Below are positions 30,901 to 39,016 of a stretch of DNA of 64,000 nucleotides, piece by piece. The notes under the pieces are model-generated. The model saw nothing but the letters and a program-made list of their open reading frames with translations. It had not been told where the DNA came from and made no database searches. Numbering within the stretch: the first letter of the stretch is position 1; the number at the start of each line of letters is the position of its first letter. The stretch is from assembly GCA_011524395.1 (NCBI GenBank), contig WTKN01000217.1:1-64000 (forward strand). The letters are read 5' to 3'. A program made the position numbers and the translations under genes. This DNA comes from Moorena sp. SS36440bin_2. GTDB taxonomy: Bacteria; Cyanobacteriota; Cyanobacteriia; Cyanobacteriales; Coleofasciculaceae.

Positions 30901-31170
30901 GCCTATGTAGAGATGGCTTTGATAGCTGCTCAGCAAGTATCTGCTCAATCCAACCATACTCTTAAATGTTTGCAGATGCATCAACCTTTAGTCGTGAATG
31001 ATACAAAACACCAGACTTTACAAACAATACTTACAATCAAATCAGATACTTTCTTTGATTGCAAATTCTACACTATTACAGAGGATGAAAATGGTGATTA
31101 TCAAAGTCAGCTCCATGCAACTTGTCAGTTGGATGTCATTACCCCCATTGGGAGCATGCTGGTTGACTGA
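27976..31170 (+). CDS. Type I polyketide synthase, KS-AT-(DH fragment), 3'-truncated
   Basis: KS TACSSSLVTVH, EAHGTGT; AT GHSLGEY with HAFHSS (malonyl). DH-like HPLLGSARNRLAHYP... ends abruptly at ITPIGSMLVD*, no KR or ACP. 17-nt overlap with previous gene. Confidence 0.92.
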   Translation: MIPMTNQLTGQDSRSLMKTALLEIERLQSKIKAMEQAKTEPIAIVGIGCRFPPNADNPQTLWQLLRDGIDAVTVVPPQRWDIEGYYHPDRDQPGKIYSYHGSFLNQVDQFDPFFFGISPREAQGLDPQQRLLLEVSWEALESAGIPPKGLMGSRTGVFIGIMNQDYSRLDSSLTAIDMHTGTGNAISAAAGRLSYTFGFNGPNTTIDTACSSSLVTVHLACQSLRTRESDLVLAGGVNLLLSPIATVVECRAHMLSSQGRCKTFDASADGFVRGEGCGIVVLKRLSDAIAAGDRIFALIRGSAVNHGGASGGLTVPSGLAQEKLLHQALINAKVEPNQVSYVEAHGTGTALGDPIELTALGKIFASNRPVHAPLFVGSVKTNFGHLEGAAGIVGLLKVVLALKNEEIPPHLHLENPNPHIPWKQIAIKVPTQIHPWEKTDKPRIAGVSSFGFSGTNAHILLEEAPNQVKSDLIERPLHILTLSAKTEKALIELATHYQQYLKTHPQLTLPDVGFTANTGRTHFPYRLNFVGANLPDIEQQLTTFLTQPTISPINNSPPQIAFLFTGQGSQYVGMGRELYQTQPTFRAALYQCATYLASELDISLLDLLYSDQQESENLHNTLYSQPVLFALEYAIAQLWQAWGIIPSALMGHSLGEYVAACIAGVFSLEDALKMVSARSRLMQALPTTGTMVAVFADIVALESVLAEGWNTVNIAAFNAPQNYVISGAQEAIQQVCKRLEAMGIEYRLLQTSHAFHSSLMEPILSQFRQVANQVSYHLPRIPLISNVSGEWATTTVTKPEYWVKHIRQPVCFAQGMQTLQKSGYQIFLEVGPKPILLGLARQGWQGEESGIWLASLRANESNWTSLLTSLGLLYQKGVEVNWQGFDQDYQRHRLTLPTYPFQRQHYWLDSIKQPIRTNHTDSSIKNYHEHPLLGSARNRLAHYPQDRIWENTFELSNLSFLNTTDFQQTAILPLGAYVEMALIAAQQVSAQSNHTLKCLQMHQPLVVNDTKHQTLQTILTIKSDTFFDCKFYTITEDENGDYQSQLHATCQLDVITPIGSMLVD

Positions 31171-31906
31171 CAAAAGTGAGGGCTAGAGGTCTTCAAATGC
31201 TGATGGGGTCGAGGATTGAGGGGCTTGAAAAAAGACGGGGGAGCCAGCATTATATGGACAGATACCACTGAGATCCTCGGAATGCTGTGAAAAAAACTCC
31301 CGCCTCTACAATCCCTTGAACACCTGGCATTGGTCTTGCTAATCAATGGACTCATCAAGGTCATCTGACCACCTGCGTGTTGATGGTAGTTGCCCTGATT
31401 CATACAGGTCAAGTCAATTTGACTCGATGGCTGCCCTAGGGTAGACCCTCATTGGTTTCGGAGTTCTAGTTATTTTCGGATGGGTTGGGAGTGGGTCAAA
31501 GCGGCACTCGAAAATGGTTGGAGCCTGATCCGTCAGGTTATGCTTTGTGAGTACAAAGCATAACAATGTACTCACAGAGGTTTCCGTTTTCTCAAAGACC
31601 CAATGTTCTTTACCAGCAGTGTTTTTATGAAAACTCCTGAGCGAGTAGCTGCCAACGCACATGGTCATGGGTCTATGTTTATTGGTTTACACTCTCGCAC
31701 AAAGAGCCTTACGCCAAGCTCTAGCTAATGCCAAGCAGACTATTAAGAATCAATTGGGAAAGCCCACGGCTATGCCAACTATGCCCTGGGTATTTCAGTT
31801 TTTCCAGTCTATTCACGCGGGTTTTTGGGACGGGGTGGATCAGATTGTCAACTTAACTCAAGAGCATCAAGAGATTCTTCATTTTCAAAGTGCTCCTTGG
31901 CAATAA
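31150..31906 (+). mobile_element. Decayed insertion-sequence remnants (IS4-like fragment and frameshifted IS1634-like transposase)
   Basis: + strand fragments VALIHTGQVNLTRWLP (31389-31436), FRFLKDPMFFTSSVFMKTPERVA (~31585-31655), then in another frame MVMGLCLLVYTLAQRALRQALANAKQTIKNQLGKPTAMPTMPWVFQFFQSIH. Family assignment from memory. Confidence 0.72.
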
Positions 31907-31929
31907 ATAATATTATTGCCAAGGAGCAC
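31890..31929. repeat. Perfect inverted repeat, 17-bp arms, at the end of the transposase remnant
   Basis: GTGCTCCTTGGCAATAA - ATAATA - TTATTGCCAAGGAGCAC. Confidence 0.9.
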
Positions 31930-32025
31930 CTTGCGGAATGTGGGATACATTATCATCAAAGGGATGCAGCCCAATAATCCCAAATTGGGTTCAAATCCCA
32001 AAAAGCGATGCAGCACTGTCTTGGG

Positions 32026-32048
32026 GCAAACCCCCAAGACCGCGCTGT
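32026..32048. repeat. Short inverted repeat gtcttgggg-caaac-ccccaagac in a dispersed-repeat-like region
   Basis: Read directly; neighbouring gcgatgcagc motifs occur twice. Confidence 0.55.
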
Positions 32049-32703
32049 ATCAAGACAGCGATCGCTTCTAAGAGCTAATTTGTAAAGTAAATATTAAGAA
32101 GCATGAAAACCTTGCTATGATTGTCTTTTGGGTATTAAATAGTTCAATTGTTCTAGTTTAGCCTAAGCCTTATCCTACAAGGATTACAGCGAGTTTACAA
32201 ATCAGCTCTAAACAAACTGATTAACCTAAAGTAATATCAACTGTCAACCCTAAACCGTTAACTTTCAACACCAATCAATATGGGAAATTTTATTAAATAA
32301 AACTTTTTGACTTTTTTGCGGATTCGTCGCTCTGGAATTGAAGTAGAAATTTAGGTACATCTGAACAAACAGAAGCCAGACAAAACCTCTACCTACCAAA
32401 TGTTGAAAGCTCATAGCAATGAATCATCAGCGGAACAATGTATTTCTGAAAGTCAGCACCTGGCTAGTGGCTGAGATCATCCTAAATTTGATTGGTCTAG
32501 ATAACCTCGCCGATTACGGCGAATTCGTTTTCGATAAAGAGGTTTTAATATCAACATCTCACCATCAAGTCTCACGGGTTTTCCCTCCTCGCCACTCCCA
32601 AGGCTTGTTTTAAGAGTTTCCCCTCAACCGTCAAGCGTCAACAAATTATAACCTTATAGCACTACCCATTAAAGTTAGGACATTGATACAAGCAGCAAAC
32701 GCT

Positions 32704-32752
32704 TTTGTAGTAAACTTTTGCCTCTTGCCTCTTGCCTCTTGCCTCTTGCCCT
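32704..32752 (+). repeat. Tandem heptamer repeat (ttgcctc)n
   Basis: ttgcctcttgcctcttgcctcttgcctcttgcccttgc. Confidence 0.9.
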
Positions 32753-32851
32753 TGCGCGTAGCGCTATATTACTGAAGACTTATAGCCAAGCAACCCTACG
32801 ACAACCCCTCAGGCTAAAAGACTTCAGCCTTTAATCAATATTTAATCAATA

Positions 32852-32924
32852 TGGAGCTAAGCGGATTCGAACCGCTGACCCCCTCAATGCCATTGAGGTG
32901 CTCTACCAACTGAGCTATAACCCC
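32852..32924 (-). tRNA. tRNA-Ala(GGC)
   Basis: Reverse complement GGGGTTATAGCTCAGTTGGTAGAGCACCTCAATGGCATTGAGGGGGTCAGCGGTTCGAATCCGCTTAGCTCCA; loop ATGGCAT gives GGC; G3-U70 wobble present in the acceptor stem. Confidence 0.95.
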
Positions 32925-33000
32925 GAGTTTTATACTCCATTACCTAGTATACCTTGATAGCTAAGCTAAGTCAAGTGGTTTGAGAATGAAATTATCTCGA

Positions 33001-33213
33001 TCAGTAGAATACGCTGGGAGACTGAGCCATTTGGGTAAGATACCCCATACAGCTGTTCATCAGAAAATAAACCACTAACATAGCTGCTGCTGACATAGCT
33101 ACTAAAGTACCAGCCAGCATCAGAGAGAACTCTTGAGTGTCAAAGGCTTCCTGCATCAGGTGCAGTGACCAAGCCACCAAGGCTACATCAAATATTAGAA
33201 TTATCACCAGCAT
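33001..33213 (-). CDS. Small hypothetical membrane protein (two predicted hydrophobic segments)
   Basis: 70-aa ORF MLVIILIFDVALVAWSLHL...GTLVAMSAAAMLVVYFLM. Confidence 0.6.
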   Translation of the reverse strand: MLVIILIFDVALVAWSLHLMQEAFDTQEFSLMLAGTLVAMSAAAMLVVYFLMNSCMGYLTQMAQSPSVFY

Positions 33214-33339
33214 TTTTTACAAAAATTAATATTGCATCCATATTTAGTTTAGCAGCTATAAAAATCACTGCAAACCATTAAACTACTTAATACTACACAA
33301 CAAAACTTAAATATTTCGGAAGAATAATCAATTAGTTTA

Positions 33340-34110
33340 CTATGGTAATCGCACCGGAACTTGATGCTGGTTCAAATAGGTTTTAATTTCAGATACACTC
33401 AGTTGCCCATAATGCAACAGGGAAGCTAGCAACGCAGCTTCGGCTTTGCCCTCAGTCAGAGCCTGATAAATATGATCGCAGTTGCCAGCACCACCGGAGG
33501 CAATTACAGGAATTTCCACCTGTTCAGCCATAGTGCGGGTTAGCTCTAAGTCATACCCAGCCTGGGTTCCATCCGCATCCATACTAGTAACCAGAAGTTC
33601 CCCAGCTCCCCGTTGTGCTACCTCTTTTGCCCATGCGATCGCATCAATACCAGTGTTCTCACGTCCTCCTCGCACGTAAACATTCCAACCGGGGTTATCG
33701 GGATCTTCTCGACGACGAGCATCAATAGCCACTACGATGCACTGATCACCAAAGCGGTCGCTCGCTTGATTAATAAAGTCGGGATTGCGTACAGCAGCCG
33801 AATTAATACTAACTTTATCGGCTCCTGCTCTTAATAATAATTTAATATTTTCTAAAGACTGGATGCCACCCCCCACCGTCAAGGGAATAAATACTTGTTC
33901 GGCTGTACGGTAGACTACATCAATAATAATGTCTCGGTCTTCATGGGTAGCAGTTATATCCAAAAACACCAGCTCATCTGCACCAGCATCATTGTAAACT
34001 TGTGCTAATTCCACTGGATCACCAGCGTCCTTAAGATTAACAAAGTTGACCCCTTTAACAACTCGCCCAGCTTTTACATCCAGGCACGGTAAGATTCTCT
34101 TAGCCAGCAT
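33340..34110 (-). CDS. hisF: Imidazole glycerol phosphate synthase subunit HisF
   Basis: [37 protein letters not shown]. Confidence 0.98.
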   Translation of the reverse strand: MLAKRILPCLDVKAGRVVKGVNFVNLKDAGDPVELAQVYNDAGADELVFLDITATHEDRDIIIDVVYRTAEQVFIPLTVGGGIQSLENIKLLLRAGADKVSINSAAVRNPDFINQASDRFGDQCIVVAIDARRREDPDNPGWNVYVRGGRENTGIDAIAWAKEVAQRGAGELLVTSMDADGTQAGYDLELTRTMAEQVEIPVIASGGAGNCDHIYQALTEGKAEAALLASLLHYGQLSVSEIKTYLNQHQVPVRLP

Positions 34111-34151
34111 CAGTAAACTAAGTATGAAGTATGAAGGATAAAGTATGACCC

Positions 34152-35243
34152 ATGGCCATAACGTCTTTTAGACAACAGTACCAAAACCCAGATAGAGAAC
34201 CCAAATCTAGCAAGAAACGAAAAGGTCGTGGCTTACCCCGTCAGAGGCAAAACGATGGGGAGCTACTACTAGCAACAGCCACCGCTGAGGAAGTTGGTCA
34301 TCAGGAAGAGAGTATTAGACCACACCGCTTAGCCGACTACATCGGACAAAAAGAACTCAAAGGAGTTTTGGAAATTGGCATTCAAGCGGCCAAAGCCAGA
34401 AATGAGGCCATGGATCACCTGCTGTTGTATGGACCACCAGGATTAGGGAAAACAACCATGTCCCTAATTTTGGCAACTGAGATGGAGGTGAATTGTAAAA
34501 TTACTGCTGCACCTGCCTTAGAGCGTCCACGAGATATTGTGGGGCTTCTGGTTAATCTCAAACCTGGGGATATCTTATTTATAGACGAAATCCATCGTTT
34601 ATCGCGCATGACAGAGGAATTGCTATATCCAGCCATGGAAGACTATCGATTGGATATCACTATTGGTAAGGGACAGAGTGCCAAAACCCGCAGTATTCCT
34701 CTGCCACACTTTACCTTAGTGGGGGCAACCACACGAGTAGGTTCCTTAACCTCACCCCTACGCGATCGCTTTGGTATGATCCAACGCTTACACTTCTATG
34801 AGATTGATGAATTGAGTTTAATTGTAACGAGGACAGCTCAATTGCTCAAGGCTATAGTAACGGAAGATGGTGCTGAAGAAATTGCCCGTCGGTCTCGTGG
34901 CACACCTCGAATTGCTAACCGACTCCTGAGGCGAGTGCGAGACTATGCTCAAGTCAAAGGCATTGAGCAAATTAACCAGGATGTAGCAGCTCAAGCCATG
35001 GAAATCTTTAATGTAGACCCGATGGGGTTAGATTGGACAGACCGACTGGTGCTAAAGGTAATGATTGAACAGTTCAATGGCGGACCAGTTGGTTTAGAAG
35101 CAGTGGCAGCCTCTACTGGAGAAGATGCTCAAACCATTGAAGAGGTTTATGAACCCTATCTGTTACAAATTGGTTTCCTGCACCGCACACCTCGGGGTCG
35201 CGTCGCCACCTCAGCAGCTCGGAAACATTTGGGCTATGAGTAG
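34152..35243 (+). CDS. ruvB: Holliday junction branch migration DNA helicase RuvB
   Basis: [59 protein letters not shown]. Confidence 0.98.
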   Translation: MAITSFRQQYQNPDREPKSSKKRKGRGLPRQRQNDGELLLATATAEEVGHQEESIRPHRLADYIGQKELKGVLEIGIQAAKARNEAMDHLLLYGPPGLGKTTMSLILATEMEVNCKITAAPALERPRDIVGLLVNLKPGDILFIDEIHRLSRMTEELLYPAMEDYRLDITIGKGQSAKTRSIPLPHFTLVGATTRVGSLTSPLRDRFGMIQRLHFYEIDELSLIVTRTAQLLKAIVTEDGAEEIARRSRGTPRIANRLLRRVRDYAQVKGIEQINQDVAAQAMEIFNVDPMGLDWTDRLVLKVMIEQFNGGPVGLEAVAASTGEDAQTIEEVYEPYLLQIGFLHRTPRGRVATSAARKHLGYE

Positions 35244-35320
35244 TTGTTAGTAGTTAGTAATTAGTAGTAAATAGTCAGTAGCAAGGAATCTCAAGATTGC
35301 GGTCTCAGTTGAAATAATAT

Positions 35321-36142
35321 ATGAAACGCTTGATTCGAATTTTACTGATTTTACTGCTTGTCGTTATATCGGCTGCTACGATAATCACACCCCCAGCAAT
35401 GGCGCAAACCCAATTCCCAGAATTGACAAAGGCTCAGATCAAACAAATTAACCAGTTAAGGAAAAAAGCATTTGCTGCTACGAATCAGGGGAAATGCGCA
35501 ACTGCTGAAAATTACTGGACTCAGCTAATTGAGCTGTTGCCAGATAATCCCGTGGGTTGGAGTAATCGGGGTAACCTTAGAGTCAGCCAGAATAAATTAG
35601 ACGATGCGATCGCAGACTTTACTCACGCCATTGAGTTAGCACCAGAAGCCACTGACCCTTATCTAAATCGCGGTACTGCCTACGAAGGACAAGGGCGATG
35701 GGAAGATGCCATTGCTGACTATGAGCGATTGCTCAAACTTGATCCCAAGGATGCCATGGCTTACAACAACTTGGGGAATGCTAAGGCAGGACTAGGCCAA
35801 TGGACAGAAGCGATCGCAAATTACCAAAAATCCATCGAGTTAGCCCCCAAGTTTGCCTTTGCCTATGCTAACTATGCTCTGGCGCTCTATCAAATTGGTG
35901 AAACCAAAGAAGCCACGCGCATCATGCGCAATACTATACGAAAATACCCCCAATTTTCCGACCTGCGAGCTGCTTTAACAGCCGTTTTATGGGCTGACGG
36001 AAAACGGGGGGAAGCTGAGAGTAATTGGGTGGCAGCCGTTGGTCTCGACAAGCGCTACCAGGACTTAGACTGGGTAGAGCATGTCCGCCGTTGGCCGCCA
36101 ATGATGGTTGAGGCTTTAGAAAATTTCTTAAACCTTAAGTGA
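35321..36142 (+). CDS. Secreted tetratricopeptide-repeat protein
   Basis: Hydrophobic N-terminal signal ending AMAQ; repeats such as GWSNRGNLRVSQNKLDDAIADFTHAIELAP. Confidence 0.9.
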   Translation: MKRLIRILLILLLVVISAATIITPPAMAQTQFPELTKAQIKQINQLRKKAFAATNQGKCATAENYWTQLIELLPDNPVGWSNRGNLRVSQNKLDDAIADFTHAIELAPEATDPYLNRGTAYEGQGRWEDAIADYERLLKLDPKDAMAYNNLGNAKAGLGQWTEAIANYQKSIELAPKFAFAYANYALALYQIGETKEATRIMRNTIRKYPQFSDLRAALTAVLWADGKRGEAESNWVAAVGLDKRYQDLDWVEHVRRWPPMMVEALENFLNLK

Positions 36143-36221
36143 AATTAACCTGATCAACCTTAGTTTTTCTTAAGAGTAATTACTTCAGGACTTACGCAAT
36201 CACTTTAAGTCTTAACTATAT

Positions 36222-36250
36222 TTTAGGGTGCGTTATTAACGCACCCTAAA
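36222..36250. repeat. Perfect 14-bp-arm inverted repeat between convergent genes
   Basis: TTTAGGGTGCGTTA-t-TAACGCACCCTAAA. Confidence 0.9.
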
Positions 36251-36288
36251 CTCATAACACTTAACTAAACTATTTAAACTATTGCTGT

Positions 36289-37731
36289 TCAAGCACGGTT
36301 ACGAAGCAGCAGTTGTTTGAGGTTCCGACCCCGTGGCTCCCGGACAAATGCCAAAGGTAAAAGGGTAACCAATCGCACCACTGCTGATAGGGCAAATAAT
36401 GTTGGCAAACCACCGAAGTTAGGCAACTCGGCTAAAAAGCCACCAAACATACTACCTATAGCACCCCCTAATCCGGCTGATGCTGCAGCTGCTGCAAAAT
36501 AGGTGGAGGGTTTGTGGGCTGGTGATATCTCGATTTGGATGTTATTGGCACACAGGTCAATGGCTGCTGCAGCTGAACCTGTCCCGAAGAATAAAAGGGG
36601 TAGCCAAACCCAAAGAGCGAGAGTTGTTGCGCTGCCGATCCCAAGCCAAAGTAAGGGAATAACGGATAGGAGAATCCCAACCATCACTAGTACTGGACGA
36701 TTTCCGATCAGGTCAGACAACTTACCCCAGTAGATCAGCGTCAATAAACTTGCCCCAGCCATCAGACTAGTATAGAGAGTTACCCAACCCACATCTAAGC
36801 CCAAATTGTCAAGCAGATAAACATTGAAAAACGGATTGCTGAGGGTGAAGGCAAACATCCACAATCCAAAGTAGAGTACAAAGATTAGGAAGTTTGAGTC
36901 TTTCAATAGGGCAGCATAATCAGAGGGCGTCGGCTCCTCAGACTCTAAGATTTCATCAGTAGTCTCATCAGTCTTCGCAGTCTTCTTTGAGGGTATCTGA
37001 GGAGTAATATCCACCATAAAGAACTGAAAGACTAGACTTAGTATTCCAGCTAGGATAGCCAAAATCAAAATTACGCCATAGCCTTGAACTTGCCCACCTT
37101 GCCAGTTAGAAACAATGTATCCCAGTAGGGGAACACAAAGTAGGTTGGTTAAATTAGTAAAGCTATTGCGCAGTCCAAAATAGCGCCCTCGCAGGCGAAC
37201 AGGAACTAACACCGCCATCCAGCTAGACCAAGAGGGACTACCCAAAGCTCCAAAAATGTGAGTGATCAGGTTAATCGCCAGTGTACACAACACGAGATGA
37301 TGAGCTGGAGCCAGACCAGTGCAGAACATCCCAATGCCTACTAGGACAAATAACCATAGTAGTCGCGAAGGAATGAAGGTTTTGATGATAAACCAGTGGC
37401 GACTGTAGGATCGGTCAGATAAATAAGCACCAATAGGCTGTAGAAAATTCGCCAGTAGAGGTATCCCTGAAAGAATACCGATTTCAAAGTTGCTAGCTCC
37501 CAGTTGCAGCAAGAAGTTAGTGAGGAAAACCTCAGCTGTGATACAGGAAAAGAAGGTGGAAAACACGCCGTCAAGGGTTGCAGCCCTCAGGCTAGAGCGA
37601 ATCTCTCCCTTGGGAATTTTTTCAGTAGGGCTAAGGGGCGGTCGTGCTTCCTTGTTTAGGGGCTTGAGCAACTCTGGCAATCGCGGTAAAGACGGAGCTT
37701 CTGGGGCGGCATCGGATATGAGTCTGAGCAT
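36289..37731 (-). CDS. MFS transporter
   Basis: 480-aa polytopic protein, multiple hydrophobic helices, VRLRGRYFGLRNSF and PLAFVREPRGR. Confidence 0.85.
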   Translation of the reverse strand: MLRLISDAAPEAPSLPRLPELLKPLNKEARPPLSPTEKIPKGEIRSSLRAATLDGVFSTFFSCITAEVFLTNFLLQLGASNFEIGILSGIPLLANFLQPIGAYLSDRSYSRHWFIIKTFIPSRLLWLFVLVGIGMFCTGLAPAHHLVLCTLAINLITHIFGALGSPSWSSWMAVLVPVRLRGRYFGLRNSFTNLTNLLCVPLLGYIVSNWQGGQVQGYGVILILAILAGILSLVFQFFMVDITPQIPSKKTAKTDETTDEILESEEPTPSDYAALLKDSNFLIFVLYFGLWMFAFTLSNPFFNVYLLDNLGLDVGWVTLYTSLMAGASLLTLIYWGKLSDLIGNRPVLVMVGILLSVIPLLWLGIGSATTLALWVWLPLLFFGTGSAAAAIDLCANNIQIEISPAHKPSTYFAAAAASAGLGGAIGSMFGGFLAELPNFGGLPTLFALSAVVRLVTLLPLAFVREPRGRNLKQLLLRNRA

Positions 37732-38399
37732 AGCGGTTCAGGTAGCTAGATAGAGAGGACTTAAATGGCGAATTTGATGGAGATGAGTAAATCGTATGGG
37801 CTCAGGTAGCACCTGTACTGGATCGGCAGGCAGGTAGATACTCCTATGGCATATCCTCCCTTTAGCATCCCCCTTCTTGATGGGCGTAGCGTGCCCATAG
37901 CGTAACCCTCTTGGCTTGCTCTTAAATCCCCCCTATACCCTCTTGTAAAACCTTCTTCGGCTAAAAGGGGTTTTACAAGAGGAGTCTATGCCATTTAGAT
38001 CACTAGGGAAGTAAGACTTGCTTACTCTCGCAGAAGACCTACCATAGCCTTCCTTACTCCTGGTAGAGTCCGGGAAGGTCTAGCTCCTGCGACATCTGCT
38101 ATACACTCCATTAACCCTTACTTTTCGAGAAGGGCTACTTTTCAATAACACTTATTCTCTAGCCTTCACCCAACCCCTTAGAAATACGAAAAGTAGTACT
38201 TTTCAATAATCCCTAAGGGTTACTTCCTAAGGGCTATGCCCTATGGTGAGAGCTATGGTCATGACGGGGTATAGCAGCGGAGGCTACGCTATTCAATTAA
38301 CGGGGGAGCAAGGGGGATAGACATGGATCATGAGGAAAAATCATGGCCTAGCCTTATTCCCTTGTTTAGGAATCCCGATGTAGCCAGAACCGATATCTA

Positions 38400-38441
38400 C
38401 ATATCAATATCTGCATATCAATATCTACATATCAATACTGA
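38400..38441 (+). repeat. 14-bp tandem repeat, three units (catatcaatatct[a/g])
   Basis: catatcaatatctg catatcaatatcta catatcaatactga. Confidence 0.85.
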
Positions 38442-38602
38442 CCTAAGTACAGCTGTTGCCTTTTTTATCCCTGGGGCAACAGGTACCTTAAGAATAATAT
38501 CTCAAAAAAAGTAAAATATTGCAACAAAAATACAATTAAGTATATTCACTGAAATCTTTCATATGACCGATCGACCCAAGAGGTTCCACCACCTGGCTAG
38601 CG

Positions 38603-38626
38603 AAAAAAAAAAGGCGGAATCGCCTT
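38603..38626 (-). terminator. Rho-independent terminator reading on the minus strand
   Basis: Minus strand AAGGCG-ATTC-CGCCTT followed by a T tract. Confidence 0.8.
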
Positions 38627-38802
38627 CATAGTCTTGATCTCAGACTTACGTAGTTCAGTTAGTCAAGAGTGTAGCCAGGATGAGGATCATGGATAATCAT
38701 AATTAAAGCTAAAGATAAGTGGTGGTATAATAAAGATAAGCAATAATAAAGTTGGCTACTAACAGCTAGCTTTACCCCCATAAATATGGTTAGTAACAGC
38801 TT

Positions 38803-38892
38803 TACACCTTAAGAAATAAGGACACCTTAAGAAATAAGCTGTAGAAAGCCATCTTGGACAACTTAAGAAATAAGCTGTAGAAAGCCATCTTG
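38803..38892 (+). repeat. Short direct repeats (cttaagaaataagctgtagaaagccatcttg x2 plus partial units)
   Basis: Read directly. Confidence 0.85.
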
Positions 38893-39016
38893 CATGTCGA
38901 GTTATCTCAATAACCATATCTTCATCTGTATTTACTAATTATTTCTAGGTACATAGCCACCTCCTCAGACGGGAAATAAGTTTTCCAGGGGAGGTGCCCA
39001 AGCGTCCTTACTTATC

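Noticed and set aside
31125-31668. Minus-strand ORFs over the PKS2 end
   Set aside because: The + strand frames show transposase-like fragments; the antisense ORFs show no recognizable motif.
36317-36733. Plus-strand ORFs opposite the MFS transporter
   Set aside because: Antisense to a well-supported membrane protein; low-complexity translations.
36289-37731. MFS transporter as exporter of the NRPS/PKS product
   Set aside because: It lies 5 kb away, beyond tRNA, hisF and ruvB and on the opposite strand; no link supported by the sequence.
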